64,000 nt of DNA from CAVZCK01 sp963798805 (GTDB lineage: Bacteria > Pseudomonadota > Alphaproteobacteria > Rhizobiales > Rhodomicrobiaceae). Both the position numbers and the translations under genes were made by a program. This document shows, piece after piece, positions 55,096 through 63,712 of this stretch. Where the stretch lies: contig CAWCVC010000010.1 in the NCBI GenBank assembly GCA_963798805.1, positions 124,001-188,000 on the forward strand. The letters are read 5' to 3'. Below the pieces are notes generated by a model, which worked only from the letters and a program-made list of their open reading frames with translations, searched no databases and was not told the origin of the DNA. Position 1 is the stretch's first letter. Every line of letters begins with the position of its first letter.

Positions 55096-56193
55096 ATGGC
55101 CGACGTCGTGCTGAGCAAGGTTGTCAAAAGGTTCGATGACGTCGAAGCCGTCCGGGCCATCGACCTCGACATTCCGGACAATGAATTCGTCGTGCTGGTC
55201 GGGCCGTCCGGCTGCGGCAAGAGCACAACGCTGAGGATGATTGCAGGACTGGAGGAGGTCACCTCGGGCGACATCCGCATCGGCGGCGAGGTGGTCAACG
55301 ACCTGCCGCCGAAAGACCGCGACATCGCCATGGTGTTCCAGAATTATGCGCTCTATCCGCATATGACGGCGTTCGAGAACATGTCCTTCGGACTGCGGCT
55401 GCGCAAACTGCCCAAGCCCGAGATCCGCCAGCGGGTCGAGCACGCTGCGCACATCCTCGACATTACCGAGCTGCTCGACCGCCGTCCCAAGGCCCTCTCC
55501 GGCGGTCAGCGCCAGCGCGTCGCCATGGGGCGCGCCATCGTGCGTAACCCGAAGGTCTTCCTGTTCGACGAGCCCTTGTCCAATCTCGACGCCAAGCTGC
55601 GCGTGCAGATGCGCACCGAGATCAAGCGCGTGCATCAGAAGGTCAAGACCACGACCGTCTACGTCACGCACGACCAGGTGGAGGCGATGACGCTCGCCGA
55701 TCGTGTCGTGGTGATGAATGGCGGCCGGATCGAGCAGATCGGCACGCCGCAGGAGCTCTATCACCAGCCTCGCACCCGCTTCGTTGCCGGTTTCATCGGC
55801 TCGCCGGCAATGAATTTCATTCCCTGCCGCCTGGAGCAGAATGGCAGCGGCGTACGCGTGCGCATCTCCGACGCCATCGCCTTGCCGGTGCCGGCCGCCA
55901 AGGCGGCCCGCTATACGAAAGCGTCCAGCCGGGAGCTGGTGCTCGGCCTACGCCCGGAGCACATCACCGAGAAACGCGCCAATGGCGGCGGCGAGAGCGC
56001 GACGTTTCCGGCGACGCTCGACGTGGTCGAGCCGATGGGCATGGAGACGATGGTCTATTTCACCGTCAACGGCACCGAGATCTGCGGCCGGGTCGAGCCG
56101 ACCAGCGCAGGCGATGCTGGCGCCGTCATGCCGGTGCAGGCCAATATGGAGCACATGCATCTGATCGATGCCGATACGGGGGTGGTGCTTTAG
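55096..56193 (+). CDS. ABC transporter ATP-binding protein (UgpC/MalK family)
   Basis: A 365-residue ATPase: Walker A GPSGCGKSTT, Q-loop in VFQNYALYPHMT, signature LSGGQRQRVAMG, Walker B KVFLFDEPLSNLD, H-loop VYVTHDQVEA, and a C-terminal TOBE/OB regulatory domain (residues ~240-365, LGLRPEHITEKRA) as in MalK. It energises the importer encoded by the three preceding genes. The ATG at 55096 starts the family sequence. Confidence 0.95.
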   Translation: MADVVLSKVVKRFDDVEAVRAIDLDIPDNEFVVLVGPSGCGKSTTLRMIAGLEEVTSGDIRIGGEVVNDLPPKDRDIAMVFQNYALYPHMTAFENMSFGLRLRKLPKPEIRQRVEHAAHILDITELLDRRPKALSGGQRQRVAMGRAIVRNPKVFLFDEPLSNLDAKLRVQMRTEIKRVHQKVKTTTVYVTHDQVEAMTLADRVVVMNGGRIEQIGTPQELYHQPRTRFVAGFIGSPAMNFIPCRLEQNGSGVRVRISDAIALPVPAAKAARYTKASSRELVLGLRPEHITEKRANGGGESATFPATLDVVEPMGMETMVYFTVNGTEICGRVEPTSAGDAGAVMPVQANMEHMHLIDADTGVVL

Positions 56194-56235
56194 CATGTCC
56201 GAGGGGACCGTCTTCCTTGCCGCCGCGAGACGGTC

Positions 56236-57315
56236 ATGATTCTGCTGCCTGTCGAACCGCTGCAGCGCCTGATCGCAGATATTTTTGAAGCCGAAGGCTG
56301 CTCCGCCGCGGAGGCGGGGCGGATCGCCCGCAATCTGATGGGCGCCAATCTGACCGGCCATGACAGTCACGGCGTCCTGCGCACGCCGCGCTACGTGCTG
56401 TGGCTGCGGGAGGGACAGGTCAAGCCGGGGCAAAATTTGCGCGTCGTCAGCGAGACCGACGCTTTCGCGCTCGTCGACGGACAGTTCGGCTTCGGCCAGA
56501 CGATTGCGCCGCAAAGCGTCGAGCTCGGCATCGCCAAGGCGCGCAATCTGGGCGTCGCCGTGATCGCGGTGCGCAATTCCGGCCATATCGGACGCGTCGG
56601 CGACTGGGCGGAAATGGCAACGGCGGCCGGCTTCATCTCAGTGCATTTCGTCAATGTCGCCGGCAGCCGATGGGTTGCCCCGTTCGGCGGCGTGGAGCGG
56701 CGCATTTCGACCGCGCCATTCACCGTCGGCTTCCCGATGGCCGGCTCGGAGCCGGTCATTCTGGATTTCGCCACCTCAATGGTGGCGGAGGGCAAGGTCA
56801 TGGTTGCCGCAAATGGCGGCACTCCCCTGCCGTCCGGTGTGCTGATCGACGAGGATGGCAGCCTCAGCGGCGATCCGCGCGTTCTTTATGGCGACGGCCA
56901 GAATGCCAGCCATCGCGGCATGCGAGCCGGCACCGGCGCCATCCGCGCCATGGGCGAGCACAAGGGCTCCGGCCTTGCGCTGATCTGCGAGCTGCTTGCC
57001 GGGGCGCTGACCGCATCGGGCTGCGCCGGACCGGAGGAGCGGCAGATCGCCAACGGCATGCTTTCCCTCTATATCGACCCGAACGGGCTGGGTCTCGCCG
57101 AGGCGATGACCGCCGAAGCCCGGAGCTATCTCGGTTGGGTCAAGGGCTCGCGGCCGGCAACGCCGGGCGGCGAAGTGCTGCTGCCGGGCGAGCCCGAACG
57201 GCGCAAGCGGGCAATGCGATTGCGCGAGGGCATTCCCCTCCCCGAGGACGGCTGGGCCAGCATCTGCGACACCGCCCGGGCAGCGGGGGTCAAGCCGGAG
57301 GATTACGGGCTTTAG
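56236..57315 (+). CDS. Malate/L-lactate dehydrogenase-family (Ldh_2) oxidoreductase
   Basis: A 359-residue NAD(P)-dependent Ldh_2 protein: GHDSHGVLRTPRYVLWLREG region near the start, RNSGHIGRVGDWAEMA with the catalytic His, and MGEHKGSGLALICELLAGAL. Members oxidise malate, lactate, ureidoglycolate, 2,3-diketogulonate or sugar acids. It follows the ABC operon after 42 bp in the same direction, so it may act on the imported compound. Confidence 0.9.
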   Translation: MILLPVEPLQRLIADIFEAEGCSAAEAGRIARNLMGANLTGHDSHGVLRTPRYVLWLREGQVKPGQNLRVVSETDAFALVDGQFGFGQTIAPQSVELGIAKARNLGVAVIAVRNSGHIGRVGDWAEMATAAGFISVHFVNVAGSRWVAPFGGVERRISTAPFTVGFPMAGSEPVILDFATSMVAEGKVMVAANGGTPLPSGVLIDEDGSLSGDPRVLYGDGQNASHRGMRAGTGAIRAMGEHKGSGLALICELLAGALTASGCAGPEERQIANGMLSLYIDPNGLGLAEAMTAEARSYLGWVKGSRPATPGGEVLLPGEPERRKRAMRLREGIPLPEDGWASICDTARAAGVKPEDYGL

Positions 57316-57388
57316 AGCCGGTTATGGGTGAAAGCGGCGGGCTAGCTCGGCGAGAGCGCGGGATCCAAGGTTTCGCGGCGCCGGCGCC

Positions 57389-58666
57389 TTAGCCATAGAG
57401 GGCGGATGTCAGATCGGCATACCAGCTTGCGCCAGCTTCGTAATTTGCCCGGCGTGTCTCGGCACTGTCGTTCAATCCTGAAATGTCGGTCGCAGTTTGC
57501 TCGATCTTTGCCGGTGTCGGTTTGTAGCTGCCGCCAACGAACACGCTGTCATTGGCGGCGATGACGCTCCAGCAGCGATTGCGATAGCTGATATCGCCGG
57601 CAGCAGCGTTGAGCAGCTCTTTCGCGATCGTCTGCGCGACCACCTTCGCCTGGCTGTTCGCGCCATAGGCGGCTTTCGGCATGTCGCCAGCGATACAGGC
57701 GTCGCCGAGCACGAAGACATTCGCGTCGTAGGCCGATTTCATGCTGAACGGATCGATCGGGCAATAGCGGCTCGCATCCGTCAGCCCGGCATCGACCGCG
57801 ATCTGCGCCGCTGTCTGGCGCGGGATGACATTGACGAGATCGGCCTTTTTATAGCTCTCGAAATCCGTCACCACGGTCATCGTCTCCGGATCGACGCTTT
57901 TAATACCGCCATGAATCATCGGCGGCAGCCATTCGACCACCCCGGGGTAATATTTCTCCCAACCCTGCTCGAAGAGCGCCTGTTTGGAGAACTTGTCCTT
58001 GAGGTCGAGAATGACGATACGCGTGTCCGTCCTGCCCGTGGTTTTCAGCACATAGGCCATGACCGAAACGCGCTCATAGGGTCCCGGCGGGCAGCGATAG
58101 GGGTTTTCCGGGGCCATGACAACGATCAGACCGCCGTCAGGAACGGCATCGAGCTGCCGTTTCAGCAGCATGATCTGCGCTCCCCCCAGCCAGGCGTGGG
58201 GCATTTTCTCCGCCACATCCTTCGACCATCCGGGCACCGAACCGTAGTCCAGGGCGATACCGGGCGAGAGCACGAGGCGGTCATAGGGAAGCACCGAGCC
58301 ACCAGCTAACGTTAGCTCACGCTTCGCACGGTCGATGGTTTTCGCAATGTCGTGAACGACGGTGACGCCCGGCAGCGCGGCGATCGCGGCAAAGCCGTGC
58401 TGAAGGACGTCGAAGGGCTGGAAGCCGCCGAGATAGTGATTGGAAAAAAAGCAGGTCGTATAGGTGGCTTGCGGCTCGATCAGCGTGATCTCGAACGCGC
58501 CCTTCGCCTGCTCCACAAGGCCGCGCACCACGGATGCGCCGCCGGCCCCGCCGCCGACGATGACGATTTTCGGTTTGGCCTGGGCGAGCGCCGGCTTCGG
58601 GAAGCCGCCAGCCGCCCCAGACGCCAAGCTCGCCCCGCCCATCAGAAAATGCCTGCGCGTCAGCAT
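57389..58666 (-). CDS. Flavocytochrome c sulfide dehydrogenase-like flavoprotein (FccB/SoxF type)
   Basis: A 425-residue Tat-exported flavoprotein (TRRHFLMGGASLASGAAGG leader). The FAD-binding motif is VIVGGGAGGASVVRGL; YTTCFFSNHYLGG carries one of the redox Cys expected for the family and SRYCPIDPFSMKS the other; VFVLGDACIAGDMPKAAYGA is the second FAD motif, and the C-terminal FCSD-flavin_bind domain follows. It oxidises sulfide or sulfane sulfur and passes electrons to a cytochrome. It begins 9 bp after soxA and is the last gene of the sox operon; no FccA-type cytochrome gene is adjacent. Confidence 0.92.
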   Translation of the reverse strand: MLTRRHFLMGGASLASGAAGGFPKPALAQAKPKIVIVGGGAGGASVVRGLVEQAKGAFEITLIEPQATYTTCFFSNHYLGGFQPFDVLQHGFAAIAALPGVTVVHDIAKTIDRAKRELTLAGGSVLPYDRLVLSPGIALDYGSVPGWSKDVAEKMPHAWLGGAQIMLLKRQLDAVPDGGLIVVMAPENPYRCPPGPYERVSVMAYVLKTTGRTDTRIVILDLKDKFSKQALFEQGWEKYYPGVVEWLPPMIHGGIKSVDPETMTVVTDFESYKKADLVNVIPRQTAAQIAVDAGLTDASRYCPIDPFSMKSAYDANVFVLGDACIAGDMPKAAYGANSQAKVVAQTIAKELLNAAAGDISYRNRCWSVIAANDSVFVGGSYKPTPAKIEQTATDISGLNDSAETRRANYEAGASWYADLTSALYG

Positions 58667-58675
58667 TTGCCCTCC

Positions 58676-59629
58676 CTATTTCCGGATCGCCGGCGTCTCG
58701 ATCGGAACACCTTCGGCGCGCTTGGCGAGAAAGAGCTCGAGATCAAGATATTCGGGGGAACCATAATCGAATTGGATCGCGCGCACACCCAGCGAACAGG
58801 CGCGCAGACGCCGGTGCAGCGAGCCGAGCGTCTGCCATTCCAGCCGATAGGCCGGATAGCCATTGCCGAGGCCATAGCTGATCGTGTCGCCGCGCAAATG
58901 CCGGCCCGCATTGTTCTCATGGCACATGGCGCAGGACAGGTTGAGCTGTCCCTGGCGCTGATAGAAGAACGCCTTGCCCGCCTCGTAAAATGGCTTGGCC
59001 GCGCCGGTGATGTCCACATGCATCGGGATGCCGAGCGACTGCCGCGCGATGAATGCCGTGAGGCTCAGCAGTTCGTCCGACTCATAGGCATAGGGCTCGG
59101 CCTTCTGATAGTCCTTTCGGCAAAGATTGATGCGGCCCTCCAGATTGAGCAGCTTGCCGGTCCTGGCATCGACCCCCGGATAGCGCGTGGCGACGCCCTT
59201 CATGCTCTCCTGCGCCCGGCCATGACAGGAGGCGCAGGCTTTGTTAGCCGCCCCTTGCGGCAGGTCCCAGAGCCGGCCGCCTTCGCCGACCCACAGCATT
59301 CCGGGATTTGTGGCTTCGTCAGCCTGCTGCGCCTTGAGATTGTCGGTGAGGAAGGTCGTGCCGGAGGGAAGGGGCTCGGCGCGGGCGGGGAGCGGAGCGA
59401 TCAGTGCAATAAGTAACGCAAGCGCGAGTTGAATCGCGTCGGCATCGCAGCGCTTTACTCGTCGCCCGCGGGATGCTCGATTTTCGTCGCCCCGGCCAAG
59501 GAGCCGGGGCCTACTCGCCTGACGACTGCGCGCCGCGATTGCGGAAACGCCAATGGGTCCCGGCTCAGCCGGCCGGCCGGCCGGGACGACGTGAACATTG
59601 TGAGATGCCATATAAGTGGCGGCGCTCAT
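58676..59629 (-). CDS. soxA: Sulfur-oxidation c-type cytochrome SoxA
   Basis: Diheme-type SoxA: heme motifs CASCHGRA and CAMCHENN, with ligand or active-site Cys in EGRINLCRKDYQKAEPYAYE and RRLRACSLGVRAIQFDYGS. With SoxX it links thiosulfate or a related sulfur compound to the Cys of SoxY. The signal peptide (IQLALALLIALIAPLPARA) starts only about 60 residues into the frame. The only in-frame standard starts (59629, overlapping the soxZ stop, and 59611) lie before a region of REP-like hairpins, so the true N-terminus is unclear. Confidence 0.9.
   Translation of the reverse strand: MSAATYMASHNVHVVPAGRPAEPGPIGVSAIAARSRQASRPRLLGRGDENRASRGRRVKRCDADAIQLALALLIALIAPLPARAEPLPSGTTFLTDNLKAQQADEATNPGMLWVGEGGRLWDLPQGAANKACASCHGRAQESMKGVATRYPGVDARTGKLLNLEGRINLCRKDYQKAEPYAYESDELLSLTAFIARQSLGIPMHVDITGAAKPFYEAGKAFFYQRQGQLNLSCAMCHENNAGRHLRGDTISYGLGNGYPAYRLEWQTLGSLHRRLRACSLGVRAIQFDYGSPEYLDLELFLAKRAEGVPIETPAIRK
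59489..59587. repeat. REP-like hairpin pair inside the 5' end of soxA
   Basis: GCCCCGGC/GCCGGGGC at 59489-59510 forms a perfect 8-bp stem with a 6-base loop. GTCCCGGC/GCCGGGAC at 59557-59564 and 59580-59587 forms a second stem. They lie in opposite orientation with ACTCGCCTGACGACT between them, like paired REP elements. They interrupt the expected leader region of soxA. Confidence 0.65.
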
Positions 59630-59955
59630 CCGGCAACCGTGAGCGTCTTGCGGACGGTCGTGACCGCGCCGCGATCATCCTCCCAGGTAAAGACCAGCTC
59701 GCCGGTCTCTACCGCGACCGTGGAGAAGGCAATGAACGGGTTGGCTGCAACACCCTGGGTGAGGTCCATGCTAAACACCTCAACGCCGCTATAGCTGACG
59801 CTGAAGCGCTTGATGATATGGCGTGGGATCGGCTTGCCGACGGAATCGACCCGGTAGCCGGTCTCCATCGGATGCCGGATCAAAGACTTGATCTCGACGA
59901 TGTCGCCTTTCTTGGCCGTTTCGGCCATGGAGACGCGCGCCGCGGCGAGTGCCAT
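59626..59955 (-). CDS. soxZ: Sulfur carrier complex subunit SoxZ
   Basis: A 109-residue SoxZ: KGDIVEIKSLIRHPMETGYR and ELVFTWEDDRGAVTTVRKTL are family signatures. SoxZ holds SoxY in the periplasm and is co-exported with it, lacking its own leader, as here. The gene overlaps the first ATG of the soxA frame and begins 9 bp after soxY. Confidence 0.93.
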   Translation of the reverse strand: MALAAARVSMAETAKKGDIVEIKSLIRHPMETGYRVDSVGKPIPRHIIKRFSVSYSGVEVFSMDLTQGVAANPFIAFSTVAVETGELVFTWEDDRGAVTTVRKTLTVAG

Positions 59956-59964
59956 CGCTTCCTC

Positions 59965-60414
59965 CTATCCGCCGTCGATGCAGGCGGCAATCGCGACGAC
60001 GATCTTCCTGCGATCGCGCCAGAACGTGCCGTCGCTCATTTCCACCAGAGCGGTGACCTCTTGCGAAGCCGAAAGGCGGATATTGGTCGATACTTTGGCG
60101 ACGCCTGAGCGCGGCGTCAGATGAAAGGTCATCAGATGGGCGATCGGATTTTTCTCGGAAAGGATGTGGATCGCCCTTACATGATCGGCCCCGGTCATCG
60201 GGCTTTCGACGGCGACCGTCGTGTAGACCGAAAGACCATTCTCGGCGATGCCAGGAATGGTCAGCGTCACCCGGGAGTCCTTGATTGGGGCGCCTTTCGT
60301 CAGCTCGGCAAGGACTTTGTCGCGCAGCTCCGTCGTTGCCTGCCCGGCGCGCGGGAGCATCGCCAGCCCCGCCGCAGCTCCAGCGCCGATAATGATCTGT
60401 CTGCGCGTCGGCAT
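59965..60414 (-). CDS. soxY: Sulfur carrier SoxY with atypical C-terminal arm
   Basis: A 149-residue SoxY with a twin-arginine leader (PTRRQIIIGAGAAAGLAM) and the body ELTKGAPIKDSRVTLTIPGI, then YTTVAVESPMTGADHVRAIH. The canonical C-terminal GGCGG arm is replaced by AACIDGG, so the carrier Cys is kept but sits five residues from the end with different neighbours. GGAGTGAGG precedes the ATG, two bases after the soxX stop. Confidence 0.9.
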   Translation of the reverse strand: MPTRRQIIIGAGAAAGLAMLPRAGQATTELRDKVLAELTKGAPIKDSRVTLTIPGIAENGLSVYTTVAVESPMTGADHVRAIHILSEKNPIAHLMTFHLTPRSGVAKVSTNIRLSASQEVTALVEMSDGTFWRDRRKIVVAIAACIDGG

Positions 60415-60416
60415 CC

Positions 60417-60881
60417 TCACTCCTTCAGGGTCGCAAGATAAGCCACGACGTCTTCGATCTCCTGGGCGCTGAGCGCCGGACGTCCTGCATATTCGGGCGC
60501 GACATTGGTCAGTCCTTTCACCCGGTAATAGGGCGGCATGATCGTGTCCGGGTCGAGCCGGCTTTGGTCGATCAGCCTCAGTCTGATCTGACCGGCCGTC
60601 AGCCGCGATCCGATCCCGGCCATGGACGGACCGATTTCGCCCGGAAACGGCTCGCCGGCAATCGGAAAGGCATGGCAGATCAGGCAATTGCCGCGCCGTC
60701 GGTCGAGAACGATGGCCTTGCCTCGGGCCGCATCGCCTAGCAGTCCGCCGAGCGGGGCGGGCACCGCATCGCCGCGCACCTCATAGCGCAGGATTGCCGC
60801 CTCAGCCGGTCGCTGGGCATTCGCCGCGCCGATCGCGGCAAATCCCCAGGCCATGGCCAGCGCTAGTCCGAACGACTTCAA
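60417..60881 (-). CDS. soxX: Sulfur-oxidation c-type cytochrome SoxX
   Basis: A 154-residue monoheme cytochrome: leader SFGLALAMAWGFAAIGAANA, heme motif CLICH (RGNCLICHAFPIAGE), distal Met in DTIMPPYYRV, and the C-terminal EIEDVVAYLATLKE. It starts with TTG overlapping the stop of the upstream molybdenum hydroxylase gene (TTGA), with AAGG just before. SoxX partners SoxA. The tight overlap with a molybdenum hydroxylase is the notable point. Confidence 0.88.
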   Translation of the reverse strand: MKSFGLALAMAWGFAAIGAANAQRPAEAAILRYEVRGDAVPAPLGGLLGDAARGKAIVLDRRRGNCLICHAFPIAGEPFPGEIGPSMAGIGSRLTAGQIRLRLIDQSRLDPDTIMPPYYRVKGLTNVAPEYAGRPALSAQEIEDVVAYLATLKE

Positions 60882-63049
60882 ACCTTGCTCAGATCGTGAT
60901 GCTTGAGCGGGAACGAGCGGATGCGCTTGCCCGTCGCCGCGAAAAGCGCATTGAGCACGGACGGCGCGGCGATGGCGATGGTCGGCTCGCCGACCCCGCC
61001 CCAGAAGCCGCCCGACGGCATGACGATCGCCTCCACTTCCGGCATCTCGTCGATATGCATCACCGGATAGGTATCGAAATTCTGCTGTTCGATGGCGCCG
61101 TCCTTCACCGTGCATTCGCCATAGAGCATAGCCGAGAGTCCGTAGACGAAGGAGCCTTCGACCTGAGCCTTGATCTGCTGCGGATTGACCGCATGACCGC
61201 AATCGGTGGCCGCCACGATCCGGTGGATCTTCAGCTTGCCGCCGGTGATCGAGACCTCCGAGCAGCCCGCGATATGGCTGCCGAAAGCAGTGCATTGCGC
61301 AAGGCCGCGATAGATGCCCTTCGGCGCGGGTTTGCCCCAGCCGACCTTCTCGGCGACAGCCTTGAGAACGGCAGCGTTCTTCGGATAGTTGGCCATCAGC
61401 TTCAGGCGAAACTCCAGCGGGTCCTTGCCCGCGGCATGGGCCACCTCATCGAGGAAGCATTCCATATAGATGGCGTTGTGATTGGCATTGACCCCGCGCC
61501 AGAAGCCCGGCCGGATATGTGGATTGCGCATGGCATGGTCGACCAAGAGGTTGGGGAAGGTGTAGCTGATCGATTGCTCGCCCTTCGGCAACAGCGTCTG
61601 GAAGGTCACCATGTCGGCGCCGTTATGCAGGCGAGACGGCATCAGTCCTGCGAGAATAGACTGTCCAGAGATCCGCATGCGCAAACCGGTAATGTCGCCG
61701 TTTTCGTCGAGACCGGCCGTCAGCTTGCACTGGGTGATCGGATGATAGCAGTCATGCGTCATGTCCTCTTCGCGCGTCCAGAGCAGCTTCATAGGCGTGC
61801 CCGGAAACTCCCTGGCGATCAGCACGGCCTGATGGACATAGTCATGGACGGCGCCGCGCCGCCCGAAGCCGCCGCCGAGCAGCAGCTTGTAGACGTCGCA
61901 TTGCTGCGGCGGCAGGCCGGCCGCTTCGGCAGCGGCCGCAAGCGCAGCCTCGCCATTCTGCGTCGGACACCAGACCTCGCACTTGTCCTCGGTCCATCTT
62001 GCCGTAGCGTTCATCGGCTCCATGGTGGCGTGCGCCTGGAAAGGATAGGAATAGACGGCCTCGACCTTCTTCGCGGCCTTTTCGATTGCGGCGTCTGCGT
62101 CGCCAACCTTGTTGCCGACAAAAGCCTCCTTCGCCGTCAGCCCCTCCTTGAGGAAATCGGCAATGGACGCGCTGGAGACCTTGGCATTCGGGCCCTCGTC
62201 CCATACGACCGGCATTGCATCGAGTGCGGTCTTGGCCTGCCACCAGCGCTCGGCGACGACGGCGACAGCATTGTCATCGACCTGAACGACCTTTTTCACG
62301 CCGGGCATCGATTTGACCTTGGAGTCGTCGAATGACACCAGCTTGCCGCCGAGAACCGGACATTGCCTGATCGCCGCATTGAGCATGCCGGGCAGCTTGA
62401 TGTCGATCCCGTAGATCTGCTTGCCGGTCAGCTTGTCGGCGGTGTCGAGGCGTTTGAGCGGCTGGCCTGCGATTGTCCAGTCTTTCGGGTCCTTGAGCCT
62501 TACATCTTTCGGTACATCCAGCTTGGACGCAGCTTCTGCGACCTTGCCGTAAGTCGTCGACTTACCCGAGCCGGAATGCGTAATCGTGCCTTTGTCGACC
62601 TTGCACTCGCTCGCCGGAACGCCCCATTGGCGGGCCGCCGCCGCGATCAGCATTTCGCGCGCCGCCGCGCCGCCCTGCCGCACATATTCATTCAACTCGC
62701 GAATGCCACGGCTGCCTCCGGTCGAGAAGCTTCCCCAAACGCGGCCACGCTCCAGATTAGTGGCGGGCGTAGGATATTCCGTCGTCACTTTCGACCAGTC
62801 GCATTCCAGCTCTTCGGCTACGAGCTGCGCGAGACCGGTCAGCGTGCCCTGCCCCATTTCCGAACGAGCGATGCGGATGACAACCTGGTCATCGGGCTTC
62901 ACAACCACCCAAGCGTTGATCTCATCGGGGTAGCCGGTTTCGGCAAGCGCCTCACCGCTGCCGAAGGGGATACGAAACCCGAGAGCCAATCCGGCCGTAG
63001 CTCCACCGATCACGAAGCCGCGTCGCGTGACGTCGAATGTGCTCGTCAT
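60878..63049 (-). CDS. Periplasmic molybdenum hydroxylase large subunit (IorB-like)
   Basis: A 723-residue xanthine-oxidase-family subunit of the isoquinoline 1-oxidoreductase type. The Tat leader is VTRRGFVIGGATAGLALGF; Mo-site segments include IARSEMGQGTLTGLAQLVAE, LLLGGGFGRRGAVHDYV, and GGVGEPTIAIAAPSVLNAL with the catalytic Glu. It lacks a cytochrome domain. The stop overlaps the TTG start of soxX, so the two are translationally coupled. Substrate unknown; electrons could go to the Sox cytochromes. Confidence 0.93.
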   Translation of the reverse strand: MTSTFDVTRRGFVIGGATAGLALGFRIPFGSGEALAETGYPDEINAWVVVKPDDQVVIRIARSEMGQGTLTGLAQLVAEELECDWSKVTTEYPTPATNLERGRVWGSFSTGGSRGIRELNEYVRQGGAAAREMLIAAAARQWGVPASECKVDKGTITHSGSGKSTTYGKVAEAASKLDVPKDVRLKDPKDWTIAGQPLKRLDTADKLTGKQIYGIDIKLPGMLNAAIRQCPVLGGKLVSFDDSKVKSMPGVKKVVQVDDNAVAVVAERWWQAKTALDAMPVVWDEGPNAKVSSASIADFLKEGLTAKEAFVGNKVGDADAAIEKAAKKVEAVYSYPFQAHATMEPMNATARWTEDKCEVWCPTQNGEAALAAAAEAAGLPPQQCDVYKLLLGGGFGRRGAVHDYVHQAVLIAREFPGTPMKLLWTREEDMTHDCYHPITQCKLTAGLDENGDITGLRMRISGQSILAGLMPSRLHNGADMVTFQTLLPKGEQSISYTFPNLLVDHAMRNPHIRPGFWRGVNANHNAIYMECFLDEVAHAAGKDPLEFRLKLMANYPKNAAVLKAVAEKVGWGKPAPKGIYRGLAQCTAFGSHIAGCSEVSITGGKLKIHRIVAATDCGHAVNPQQIKAQVEGSFVYGLSAMLYGECTVKDGAIEQQNFDTYPVMHIDEMPEVEAIVMPSGGFWGGVGEPTIAIAAPSVLNALFAATGKRIRSFPLKHHDLSKV

Positions 63050-63058
63050 GGCCCGCTC

Positions 63059-63514
63059 CTATGCCTTGCTCTCTGCCGCAAGATGAATACCCGCCCGCAC
63101 GCGGCGGAACGTGCCGCAGCGGCAGATATTCGTGATCTCGGCGTTGATGTCTTCATCGGTCGGCTTGGGCTTTCTCGCCAGAAGCGCGGCTGCAGCCATG
63201 ATCATGCCGCTCTGGCAATAGCCGCATTGCGGCACGTCCAGTTCGAGCCAGGCCTTCTGCACGGGGTGCAAGCCATCCGGCGACAGTCCTTCTATAGTGA
63301 CGATCTTGTCCGTTTCCGCCACGGACTCGAGCGGCAGCACGCAGGAACGCTGCGCCTCGCCATTGACATGGACCGTACAGGCGCCGCATTGCGCGATGCC
63401 GCAGCCATATTTGGTGCCGGTGAGATCGAGATGCTCGCGCAGCACCCAGAGCAACGGGGTCGATCCATCGGCATCGACCTCGACGGCTTTGCCGTTGACG
63501 TTGATTTTCGCCAT
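63059..63514 (-). CDS. (2Fe-2S) small subunit of the IorAB-like hydroxylase
   Basis: A 151-residue protein: ferredoxin-type cluster Cys in YGCGIAQCGACTV and RSCVLPL, second-cluster Cys in CGYCQSGMIM and NICRCGTFRRVRAGI. It has no leader and is presumably exported folded with the Tat-bearing large subunit encoded 9 bp downstream. First gene of the run that continues through sox. Confidence 0.93.
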   Translation of the reverse strand: MAKINVNGKAVEVDADGSTPLLWVLREHLDLTGTKYGCGIAQCGACTVHVNGEAQRSCVLPLESVAETDKIVTIEGLSPDGLHPVQKAWLELDVPQCGYCQSGMIMAAAALLARKPKPTDEDINAEITNICRCGTFRRVRAGIHLAAESKA

Positions 63515-63712
63515 AAGCGCGCCTCCAGCGGAAACTGCCGCCTTCCGTCCCCGGCATCGGCCGAAGCGGACATGGCGGTCACAATGGGATTATCGGTAAG
63601 TTTACGCTGGGAGCACCGGGATCGTCTTTTCACAAAATCGGCAAGAATCTCGGCGCTGCTGGAAATTCCGGCTATGATTTTGCTCCGGCACCGGCCGTTG
63701 CCGACGGTAAGT

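Noticed and set aside
60417..61295. Longer start for soxX inside the molybdenum hydroxylase gene
   Set aside because: The extra residues are the antisense-of-frame translation of the hydroxylase C-terminus; the TTG at 60881 gives a proper leader and a ribosome-binding site.
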